From CAZTNW01 sp964614945 (GTDB taxonomy: Bacteria; Caldisericota; JANLFM01): DNA of 64,000 nucleotides. Shown here piece after piece: positions 25,088 to 32,525 of the stretch (its first letter is position 1; the number at the start of each line of letters is the position of its first letter). The position numbers and the translations under genes are program-made. The stretch lies in contig CAZTNW010000003.1 of NCBI GenBank assembly GCA_964614945.1, forward strand, positions 124,001-188,000, written 5' to 3'. The notes beneath the pieces are model-generated. The model worked only from the letters and a program-made list of their open reading frames with translations, was not told the origin of the DNA and ran no database searches.

Positions 25088-25330
25088 TCATTCCTCCTCT
25101 CTCGTCAGTAATCCGCCTTCGTCGCGTAATGCCTCAAGCGCGTCCTCATAAAGCCGGGCGGGGACCATAATATCGATGGTGGCCAGAGGACCTACGGTAA
25201 AGCCATAAATTAAGCCGACAGACTCCCCTTTCTCCAGAACCGGGATCCCCAATTCTTCCATTCGGCTTTTGATCAGGGCAGCTTCTACGGCGTTTTCCGC
25301 TCGATAAATTACCACCCAGTCTTCGTTCAT
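25088..25330 (-). CDS. DUF2007 domain protein
   Basis: An 80-residue protein with the DUF2007 pattern: an alpha/beta fold starting WVVIYRAENAVEAALIKSRMEELGIPV, a central glycine-rich strand and a final IMVPARLYEDALEALRD helix. The domain is called a putative signal-transducing domain and often binds small ligands; its function is unknown. A TAAAAT lies 6 nt before the ATG with no ribosome site, so it may be leaderless. Confidence 0.8.
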   Translation of the reverse strand: MNEDWVVIYRAENAVEAALIKSRMEELGIPVLEKGESVGLIYGFTVGPLATIDIMVPARLYEDALEALRDEGGLLTREEE

Positions 25331-25365
25331 GATTTCATTTTACACGATGGGCTAAGGTTACTTGT

Positions 25366-25770
25366 TCAATTTCCGACTTTTGCCCCGCAGAATTTACAGA
25401 ATTTGTCTCCCTCCTGAGTGGAAGTATGACAAACCGGGCAGCTAAAAGCAGCACTTGCAACAGGGGCCTGGGCACCTGCCTGCCGAACTGCATGGCTATT
25501 TCCTTCAATGGTGATGAGCAAGTGGAGAATACCTGCGAAACCAAGAAAGCAAGCCCAGGTAACGATCCCGCCAATCAACCAGGCGGCGAACATGCCCCAG
25601 CGCATGCCTGTATCTGAAAGATCCCACATATATATGTCACGCACGTAGTGATGCATCCAGTCTCCTGGGGCAGAGACGGCAAAGATGGCCACAACTACAC
25701 CTGCGAGAAGAGCGATCCAGGCGATCAATTGAAGCACAACGGAAACGAAGCGATAAAAAGCGAACCTCAT
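25366..25770 (-). CDS. Small membrane protein with C-terminal zinc ribbon
   Basis: A 134-residue protein. Two or three transmembrane helices (VVLQLIAWIALLAGVVVAIF, FAAWLIGGIVTWACFLGFAG) precede a short linker and a C-terminal zinc ribbon (CPVCHTSTQEGDKFCKFCG). It mirrors its neighbour at 24419, where the ribbon is N-terminal. GGAGG precedes the ATG. Function is unknown. Confidence 0.75.
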   Translation of the reverse strand: MRFAFYRFVSVVLQLIAWIALLAGVVVAIFAVSAPGDWMHHYVRDIYMWDLSDTGMRWGMFAAWLIGGIVTWACFLGFAGILHLLITIEGNSHAVRQAGAQAPVASAAFSCPVCHTSTQEGDKFCKFCGAKVGN

Positions 25771-25899
25771 AAGACACCTCCTTCAGTCTTGTATGTCTAT
25801 TCTATCAAAAGCAGAAAATGATCTCTGGTATTTCGTTTAGGGCGCCAGACCTGCGATTCGGGAGCGCACAGAGATTGTTGGACGGGGATCTCCGGAAAG

Positions 25900-26631
25900 T
25901 CATTTGCGACGGAAACGTGCTTTTCCCTCAGGGGACATTTTTTCGGCGGCGTATTGAAATATCAGCCGGGGAGAGCAACCCTTCCACTCGAGCAGAAAGG
26001 CCTCTACCATTTGAGGGTACACTTTCCAGGCTTCACGCAGGAACCAACCCATCCCCTGCTGTACAACCCTCTCCGCATCGCACATCAGTGGCCGCAGAAA
26101 GTCAAGGAGGGGCGCGATATCCTTAGATTGCTTGATCAGCCTGAGGGAGGAAACGGGAACCGCTCTCCTTTTATATTTGAAGGCAGATCCTCGCCAGCCC
26201 GCCATGGCCTCAAAAGCTACTATTCCATTTTCCAGGCATGTGGAGAGCAGGTCGCCGCAGAGCGTATCGCAGTGCGCCCAGTTGTGCACGCCGAATTCAA
26301 GCCATCTTCCCAACCTTTGGAAGGCCTCCAGGGTAAACTGGGACAAGAATGGGCGCAGGAAGAAAATGGCGAGAAAACCCTCCTCATACTTGCCCGACTG
26401 GAAGAGCCTGTCGCCCAATATGAAAACTCCGGGAAGCGTCAGCAGGTGCTTGCAGCTCTTCAGCCATTCTCTCTTTTTCGGAGCGAGCGCCTCGTCGGGC
26501 ACACCGTAGGGATCGTAACCTTCTTTGAAATAAGGCGCATATTTGGCAATTTTTTGCGGATCGGTGTGAGACGAGCAGAATTCCCTGATCTGGGTAAGCA
26601 GTTCTTCAATAGTGTCCTGCTCTTCAATCAT
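25900..26631 (-). CDS. DNA alkylation repair-like HEAT protein (AlkD family)
   Basis: A 243-residue alpha-helical repeat protein. HNWAHCDTLCGDLLSTCL, WRGSAFKYKRRAVPVSSL and QQGMGWFLREAWKVYP are strong matches to the AlkD/DNA_alkylation family, which removes bulky or cationic alkylated bases without base flipping. The Trp and Asp that line the AlkD cleft are present in HNWAHCD. The ribosome site GGAGG is about 7 nt before the ATG. No neighbour shows a repair role. Confidence 0.8.
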   Translation of the reverse strand: MIEEQDTIEELLTQIREFCSSHTDPQKIAKYAPYFKEGYDPYGVPDEALAPKKREWLKSCKHLLTLPGVFILGDRLFQSGKYEEGFLAIFFLRPFLSQFTLEAFQRLGRWLEFGVHNWAHCDTLCGDLLSTCLENGIVAFEAMAGWRGSAFKYKRRAVPVSSLRLIKQSKDIAPLLDFLRPLMCDAERVVQQGMGWFLREAWKVYPQMVEAFLLEWKGCSPRLIFQYAAEKMSPEGKARFRRK

Positions 26632-26807
26632 CCCTCTACCTCCTTCAATCGCTCAACTGCCTCGAAGCCTCTCTCTCTTTATTTCCCTTCGGTCATCCAG
26701 CCAGGTAGCCTCGCTTTGGAAAAATCTCCTGGCTGAATCAGGGCACTATGCAACCTCCGCTCAGAAAGCATTATACCCTCTGAAGGAGAGGCGCTGCATG
26801 GGCCAGA

Positions 26808-26816
26808 TGTTACAAT
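26808..26816 (+). promoter_or_regulatory. Extended -10 promoter of the DUF2148 gene
   Basis: TGTTACAAT is an extended -10 element about 48 nt before the ATG at 26864. No clear -35 is visible, as expected for an extended -10. The 232-bp gap also carries a TATAAT on the minus strand (26770-26775) for the AlkD-like gene. Confidence 0.45.
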
Positions 26817-26863
26817 GAGTGAGGGAATCGCATTTAAATCTCTCGAAGAAAGGGGATCAGCAA

Positions 26864-27412
26864 ATGAAGCGCGAGTCATTAATCAATAAAGCATTCGACT
26901 ATGCCTTATCTCTAGCCGCGGCCAGGGCGATTACAGCGCCAAAAGGCCGTGGCCGGGACAGCGTGGAAGTTTTACTCGTCGAAGAAAAGGCAGCGCTCGC
27001 TGCCCTTATACAAAAATCGATGGAGATCGGACAAAATCAGCATACTCAAGCCTCTGGGTCCATTTTCATGCGTGACGCGCAGACACTACTGGAAAAGGAT
27101 TTCAGGGTTCTCCTTTTATATACCGAAAACAGGCCGGCGGAATTAAATTGCGGTCTGTGTCTGAAGAACTGCGAGGCCTGCAAGAAAGGGGAAGTCTTTT
27201 GTATCTTCTGCCTCCTGGATTTAGGAATCTCTCTCGGTTCCGCTACCCAGTTGATCGCCGAACTGGGTCTCGACAACCGCATCCAGTACACTCTGGGAGA
27301 AGCGGCGAAACGAGCTGGTCTCGTCCCATGTGATTGCGTCTGCATGGCCGTGCCTGTGACTATCAGGAGCAAAAACATTTTCTTCGACCGTTTCTGGTCG
27401 TTGAAGAAATAA
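26864..27412 (+). CDS. DUF2148 ferredoxin-domain protein
   Basis: A 182-residue protein with the DUF2148 pattern: an N-terminal helix, a TAPKGRGRDSVEVLLVEE region, and a Cys cluster CGLCLKNCEACKKGEVFCIFCLLDLG that could bind an Fe-S cluster, followed by a conserved C-terminal half (GLDNRIQYTLGEAAKRAGLVPCDCVCMAVPV). The family occurs in anaerobes and archaea and is of unknown function. GGGGATC upstream supports ATG 26864 over an ATG-like start at 26819. Confidence 0.85.
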   Translation: MKRESLINKAFDYALSLAAARAITAPKGRGRDSVEVLLVEEKAALAALIQKSMEIGQNQHTQASGSIFMRDAQTLLEKDFRVLLLYTENRPAELNCGLCLKNCEACKKGEVFCIFCLLDLGISLGSATQLIAELGLDNRIQYTLGEAAKRAGLVPCDCVCMAVPVTIRSKNIFFDRFWSLKK

Positions 27413-27417
27413 AAGCA

Positions 27418-28530
27418 CTATCTCTGTTCAGGCGTTTCCGGGTCCGCGGGTTGCGGCGCCCTCTTTGCACGGTGGGAATGGCGATGATGGATGTCTGGAG
27501 TGTGTTCGTGAGTATGAATGAGCAAGGGGTGAGAATGCAAGTGCGAATGGTAGCCGCCTCTGGGTGCCTCTCCTTCGGCATGAGGGTGGTCATGGTGCCC
27601 GTCATCGTGGCAATGTCGGTGGTCGTGGGTGCAGGGTTCGTGCACGTGTGAATGGGAGTGCTTTTCTATAAGAATCAGGATCAGCCCGACGAGGATCAGG
27701 GGAAGGGCAATATAGAATAGCCAATTCAATTTTTCTCTGAACAATATCAAGGAGACCACTACACTGACGAAGGGGTTGGTGGTAACAATCGCTCCTGTAC
27801 GCGATGCCCCAAGGTGGCGGAGTGATTGTAATTCGAAGACATAACCTAAACCGAAACTGACAAATCCCAGAAGCATGGCTAAAAGAGCCATCCAAAAAGA
27901 AAGGATTTTCTGTCCCATGGCGAATGAGATTATCAGGGTGCAGATGCCGGCCGCGAAGCCGCGAATCATCATAATCTGCAGCGGGTCTTTGGCGGAAATG
28001 TTGCGGGCCACGTTACGATTGAGAGCCCAGAAGATGGTGGCGAGAAGGACGGCAATCGCTCCCACAGAAATTCCCATGGTGGAGGAAAAATCCAAAGAGA
28101 GAAGGACGCTCCCAGCCAGGATGATCAACACCGCAAACCAAACCTGCCCTCCCACTGCCTCGCGAAAGAGAAGGACAGCGATAAGCACTGTGGCTACTGT
28201 CTCGAAGTTCAAGAGCAGGGAGGCGGTGACTGCAGGCGTGACCTCCAGCCCGAGGAGAACCAGGGTGGGCGCTGCAACTCCACCTAAGGCAATAGCAGCC
28301 AAAAGCCAGGGCCAATCGGAGCGGCTGATTCTGGCCTCTGCTTGCATTACCCTCTTTCTCTGAAATAGCCGAAGAAGGAAAAGGCCCACCCCTTCACCGA
28401 AGGAGATAAGGGACAGCAGGGGGACCGGGTCGATCTGCTCCATGAAGACCTTGCAGAGCGGAAAACCAATTCCGTATAGAAAAGCGGCGAGAACTGCAGG
28501 AAAAGCTACCGCGACCTTGGCTCTATCCAC
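27418..28530 (-). CDS. EamA/DMT family exporter with histidine-rich cytosolic tail
   Basis: Ten predicted helices in two EamA repeats (about 1-150, 155-290) place it in the drug/metabolite transporter superfamily, usually exporters. The C-terminal 80 residues (27421-27660) are highly unusual: 23 histidines and two cysteines in HSHSHVHEP, THDHRHCHDDGHHDHPH, HSHLHSH and HHRHSHR clusters. Such tails bind Zn, Ni or Co in other proteins, so metal efflux or metal-regulated transport is plausible. GTG start. No metal regulator is near. Confidence 0.85.
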   Translation of the reverse strand: MDRAKVAVAFPAVLAAFLYGIGFPLCKVFMEQIDPVPLLSLISFGEGVGLFLLRLFQRKRVMQAEARISRSDWPWLLAAIALGGVAAPTLVLLGLEVTPAVTASLLLNFETVATVLIAVLLFREAVGGQVWFAVLIILAGSVLLSLDFSSTMGISVGAIAVLLATIFWALNRNVARNISAKDPLQIMMIRGFAAGICTLIISFAMGQKILSFWMALLAMLLGFVSFGLGYVFELQSLRHLGASRTGAIVTTNPFVSVVVSLILFREKLNWLFYIALPLILVGLILILIEKHSHSHVHEPCTHDHRHCHDDGHHDHPHAEGEAPRGGYHSHLHSHPLLIHTHEHTPDIHHRHSHRAKRAPQPADPETPEQR

Positions 28531-28904
28531 CCAGTCAGTTTAGCACATCAAGATGCGCAGCAACAGTCATGGTCGCTGTAAAAATTGACAGTTTAATTGA
28601 TAATTTTTGGAAAAATTTTGCACAAGGTGAAATTATTATCTATTTATAAATCGCACCCTCTCGATTGAATTTCTAATGGTTCTTTGAGAAGATGGGATTA
28701 AGTATCCGTTGGCTGTTGGGTAGTTGAAAGCCGGATCGGCTTTTAGCGGGGGGGCAAGGGACTGATTCGAATTCGATTTAGATAACTTCTTATTGAACCC
28801 TTGTCTTGAATATATTATCCTTAGGGCTGGCTTCCTCGGAAGACTAACAATTTAGATGACAGTTGGTTTCTGACTTGTTGAAAAAGCTAAAAGTTGGCTT
28901 TTAG
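28531..28904. other. 374-bp AT-rich intergenic region
   Basis: No gene is supported here. The part from 28580 to 28680 is markedly A/T-rich and may hold the DMT gene promoter. A 7-bp hairpin (AAAGCCG-GAT-CGGCTTT, 28727-28743) with an adjacent T could end transcripts. The rest, up to the tRNA-Arg 3' end, shows nothing I recognise. Confidence 0.5.
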
Positions 28905-28977
28905 TGGGCCCAGGGAGATTCGAACTCCCAGCCATCGGATTAGAAGTCCGATGCTCTATCCATTGAGCTATGGGCCC
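28905..28977 (-). tRNA. tRNA-Arg (anticodon TCT)
   Basis: Cloverleaf with acceptor GGGCCCA/TGGGCCC, discriminator A, and anticodon loop CTTCTAA (TCT on + positions 28942-28944). CCA is not encoded (the next bases read CTA). Confidence 0.97.
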
Positions 28978-29065
28978 TCGCTGAACCAATATAGCAAAAA
29001 GATGTTGGAGCAAAAAGCCCGGGGCGGTCGCAAAGGCACAAGACATCGGAATCTTTCTATGCGGC

Positions 29066-30060
29066 TTAACGTCGGATCAGTTTTTCCAGCCAGGGAACCG
29101 GCTCATGCTCCCTGCGCCACCAGATGTCCTCCCAGATGTAGTGAATGGCGAGGCCTTTCCATTCCCCCCAGCGTTCAAAATCCGTAAGCATCGTACTCAC
29201 CGGCACCGTCCCTTCTCCCAGTCACGCCCATAGAAAATGAAGGTATATATTTTCTGCTCCCAGGGAGAGATTTGTTTCAAGTAGGACCAGCGGTGAAAGA
29301 CGTCAAACATCAGGTAGCCCACGGAGGCCGGGCCGATTCCGTACAGAGATAAGAGGGTCCTTTCCTGCTCCTCTTCGGTCGATTGCCGTAGGACCAATTC
29401 GTCAATTTGCTGACCTGCGAGAGACCTGGATACGCACAGGATGGATCGAGCTCGATATCCCACCTTCAGGCTCCGTAATTCCTCTTCTCCTATCGCCGCA
29501 ACTACCCCGGGAGGCCAGAAACACGAGAGGGAACGACCCGCAAAATTGAGCAGGGTTCCATACCTCTCGAAGAGAACCTGCATCATCTTGATGCTCCTTC
29601 TCGCGGTGGCGTTCTGCAGCACGATGGCCACGACCAGGTACTCGTAGAGGGAGCCGGGATTCATCGGGCGCATGCCCAGAAACCTCTGAATGACAGAGGC
29701 CATTACAGGGTCGTTCTCTGCTAACCGGTAAAAGGGCAAAAGATTCAATTGCAGGTTATAGCGGTAAGCTATCTCTCTTTCCAGGCCGCGGAGAAAAGTT
29801 TTGCTCAATGGCTCTTCCGAGAAAACTTCTAGCTTCAGCGTCGGCTTCCCTTGATCGCCAGCGTCCTTGAAAAGGAGGCCCAGCGGCACTCCCTGCCAGA
29901 GCATAGTCTGCCAGCGCCTGCCGCTTTCCCAGTACGTGTCGGAGCTGGGGAAGTGATCGGGCTTATGGAAAGTATAATCAAAATGGAAGGGGGGAAGAGG
30001 AGAAAGGTCTAGGCTTGCTCTCTGTTTTAATTCAAGTGGTTTGGGCTGACCCTCAGCCAT
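29066..30060 (-). pseudogene. DNA glycosylase (HhH-GPD/OGG-like) interrupted by one -1 frameshift
   Basis: The intact frame from 30060 reads to a TGA at 29197 (287 codons) and resembles HhH-GPD base-excision glycosylases: a helix-hairpin-helix with GIGPASVGYLMFDVFHRW, then ISPWEQKIYTFIFYGRDWEKG. The family normally continues with a conserved last helix. That piece is found in the -1 frame immediately after (VSTMLTDFERWGEWKGLAIHYIWED, ending EWLEKLIRR-like at TAA 29066-29068). The shift is in the GGG run at 29210-29212 (one G seems missing), so the real protein would be about 331 residues. Either a sequencing error or a true lesion. Confidence 0.75.
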
Positions 30061-30142
30061 TCTACTTTTACGCGACCAGGATGAAGCGGTGCAGATCCCG
30101 GCTTTTGACTAAATCAAATTCCTCCTCACGCTAAGTTTTAAG

Positions 30143-30223
<81 letters not shown>

Positions 30224-30393
30224 CAGAACGAATATAGAACAGAACGGGCCTCCGTTCAAGGATTGCTGTTCCCTTGATGCTAGAGGATAGCCGCCAGGAG
30301 ATCGCATTATTCAAGAGAGCATGCTGTTCAATAGAGGGCAAGGGGCGTGGCTTGAATCACTGGATCGAGATAAAAGATTCGCTTCCCTCCGGA

Positions 30394-31038
30394 TTACAAC
30401 GAAGGGGCGAGACTCGTTTCGAGCCAGAAACGGAAGCGACGAAGGGCTCTGGCTCGATGCGAGATAGAATTCTTTTCCTCGAAGGTAAGCTCAGCATAGG
30501 TGCGGCCCAGAGAGGGAAGGTAAAAGATAGGATCGTAGCCGAAACCTCCCGAGCCGCGTTCCTCAAGAGCGATGAGCCCGGCTAACTCGCCGAAAAAGAC
30601 GAGCTCGCCCTTCTCGAAGACGAAGCCGACGGTGCAGCAGAAACGGGCACCTCTGTTCTCAAGCGGGATCCCATCCAACTGCTCGAGCAATTTTTTCCTC
30701 CTGGCCGGATCGCTCGCAGCGTAGCGCTGGGAAAAAATTCCCGGCGCGTTATTCAAGGCTTCCACCTCCAATCCGGTATCGTCGGCGAGCGAGGCCTTCC
30801 CGGTAGCTCGATAAACGAAGCGCGCCTTTTCCAGGGCGTTCTCGATATAGGAGCCGCCCTTCTCTTCTGGAAGCTCCAGCGTGGAAAAATCGGAGAACGA
30901 GAGGATTTTCACGGGCGCTTGCTCCAGGATAGCGCGAATTTCCGCCAGTTTGTGCTCGTTAGCCGTAGCGCAAACGACCTCTATCGGTAACCTATGGCTT
31001 GCTTTTGCACCTGGAAGATTTTTTGAATGGCCTGCCAT
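30394..31038 (-). CDS. rdgB: RdgB/HAM1 non-canonical purine NTP pyrophosphatase
   Basis: House-cleaning enzyme that hydrolyses dITP/XTP to the monophosphate and keeps deaminated purines out of nucleic acids. Motifs: CATANEHKLAEIRAIL, SYIENALEKARFVY, SLADDTGLEVEALNNAPGIFSQRYA, GSGGFGYDPIFYLP and EEKNSISHRARAL. Its start at 31038 overlaps the end of rph by 58 nt and adds about 18 residues before the usual start; a nearer start codon was not found in frame. Last gene of the murI-rph-rdgB block. Confidence 0.95.
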   Translation of the reverse strand: MAGHSKNLPGAKASHRLPIEVVCATANEHKLAEIRAILEQAPVKILSFSDFSTLELPEEKGGSYIENALEKARFVYRATGKASLADDTGLEVEALNNAPGIFSQRYAASDPARRKKLLEQLDGIPLENRGARFCCTVGFVFEKGELVFFGELAGLIALEERGSGGFGYDPIFYLPSLGRTYAELTFEEKNSISHRARALRRFRFWLETSLAPSL

Positions 31039-31700
31039 GCGCTATCGATCATTCCTTCCATTTCTTCGCGGCTGAAAGATCGACCCTCTCCCGTCCCCTG
31101 GACCTCGACCAGCTTACCGCGGTCCGTCATCACCACATTGAAATCTACCTGGGCGCGGGAGTCCTCTTCGAAAGTCAAATCCAGGACTATTTGCTCCTCC
31201 ACTATTCCCACGGACACGGCGGCGATCTGGGCGACAAGCGGAAGTTTTTCGATCAGGCCCTTCTCCCTGAGCCAGCCTAGTGATTCCATCAGGGCAACCC
31301 AGGCCGCCGTTATTGCGGCTGTCCTGGTTCCGCCGTCGGCCTGCAATACATCGCAATCCAACCAGATCGATCGCTCTCCCAGAGCCCTCAGGTCCACGGC
31401 TGCACGCATCGACCTTCCCACCAGACGTTGGATCTCCTGCGATCTCCCACCTCTGGCCTGATCGCGTCCTACCCGCTGTTGAGTGGAGCGAGGGAGCATG
31501 GAGTACTCAGCGGTCACCCAGCCCTGGCCGATTCCCTTCAGAAATTGAGGGACTTTTTCCTCCACGCTGGCGGTGACCATCACTCGCGTATCCCCTAACT
31601 CAATCAGGGCTGACCCCTCGGCGAATTTTGAGACCCCTGTTTTTATAATCATCGGGCGAAGTTCAAAAACTCCCCGTCCGTTTGACCTGTTATTTATCAT
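30981..31700 (-). CDS. rph: Ribonuclease PH
   Basis: Phosphorolytic 3' exoribonuclease that trims tRNA 3' ends. Diagnostic stretches are SALIELGDTRVMVTASVE, GWVTAEYSMLPRSTQQR, GRSQEIQRLVGRSMRAA, DCDVLQADGGTRTAAI and QVDFNVVMTDRGKLVEVQGTGEG. At 239 residues it is full length. GAGG with 7-nt spacing precedes the ATG, inside the end of murI (11-nt overlap). Confidence 0.97.
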   Translation of the reverse strand: MINNRSNGRGVFELRPMIIKTGVSKFAEGSALIELGDTRVMVTASVEEKVPQFLKGIGQGWVTAEYSMLPRSTQQRVGRDQARGGRSQEIQRLVGRSMRAAVDLRALGERSIWLDCDVLQADGGTRTAAITAAWVALMESLGWLREKGLIEKLPLVAQIAAVSVGIVEEQIVLDLTFEEDSRAQVDFNVVMTDRGKLVEVQGTGEGRSFSREEMEGMIDSAWQAIQKIFQVQKQAIGYR

Positions 31701-32499
31701 CGTCTAGCCTCAATTCATTGACCTCGTTCAACCGAGGGTAGATTTGCCTCCCGACTCTGAGGAAAAGCGAAGGTTCCCCGGTAGTATAGAAAATGCGCTT
31801 ACCTTCAGACCCTGACTGTCTCAACAACTGACGCTGTTCCAGCTCTCTCTTCAGCCTGCGGGAGACAGCGATCGCAGGATCGACAATAATCGCCTGGTCG
31901 GCCATGAGCTCGGTCATCAATTTGGTGAGATAGGGGTAGTGAGTACAGCCCAGCACGAGGACATCCACCCCGGCTCTCAGGAAAGGAGCGATTGCCTCGG
32001 CGGCGAATCCATTGACTCCGGGGTTCGTGCTCGATCCATTCTCGATTAAATTAACGAGGGCCTGGGAGGCGACCTGCACTATTTCGATCTGATCGTCCAC
32101 CGCCTTGAAGGCCCGGGGATAGGCCATACTGCTCACGGTCCCAGGGGTTGCCAGGATTCCCACCTTCTTTTTTCTTGTCAGGGGGACGACATAACGGGCG
32201 GTATCCTCAATTACCCCGATAACGGGGATCGGGAAACTGGAAGTTAAAGCAGGCAGGGCTCTGGCCGAGGCGGTATTGCATGCCACAAGGATAATCTTTA
32301 CCGCCCGAGAACAGAGGAAACCGGCGATTTCTAAAGCAAATTCTTCTATTTCCGCTGCCGGCCTCGGTCCGTAGGGGAAGCGTCCATCATCCCCTACGTA
32401 GATGATGTCCTCTTCCGGCAGCAGATCGATCACTTCCCGGGCCACCGTCAGTCCGCCCACTCCCGAATCAAAAATTCCGATACCAGATTCTCTACCCAT
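31690..32499 (-). CDS. murI: Glutamate racemase
   Basis: Makes D-glutamate for peptidoglycan. The fold has IGIFDSGVGGLTVAREV at the N-terminus and the two catalytic cysteines in VACNTASARAL and LGCTHYPYL, with IIVDPAIAVSR near the end. ATG 32499 is preferred to 32511 because GGAGAG is spaced well for it. It is next to the cell-wall amidase and upstream of rph, so a wall/housekeeping operon is likely. Confidence 0.96.
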   Translation of the reverse strand: MGRESGIGIFDSGVGGLTVAREVIDLLPEEDIIYVGDDGRFPYGPRPAAEIEEFALEIAGFLCSRAVKIILVACNTASARALPALTSSFPIPVIGVIEDTARYVVPLTRKKKVGILATPGTVSSMAYPRAFKAVDDQIEIVQVASQALVNLIENGSSTNPGVNGFAAEAIAPFLRAGVDVLVLGCTHYPYLTKLMTELMADQAIIVDPAIAVSRRLKRELEQRQLLRQSGSEGKRIFYTTGEPSLFLRVGRQIYPRLNEVNELRLDDDK

Positions 32500-32525
32500 G
32501 GGTCTCTCCATTCGTCTCTATCATT

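Noticed and set aside
28894..29187. 97-codon plus-strand frame over tRNA-Arg
   Set aside because: It runs over the tRNA complement and the C-terminal glycosylase fragment.
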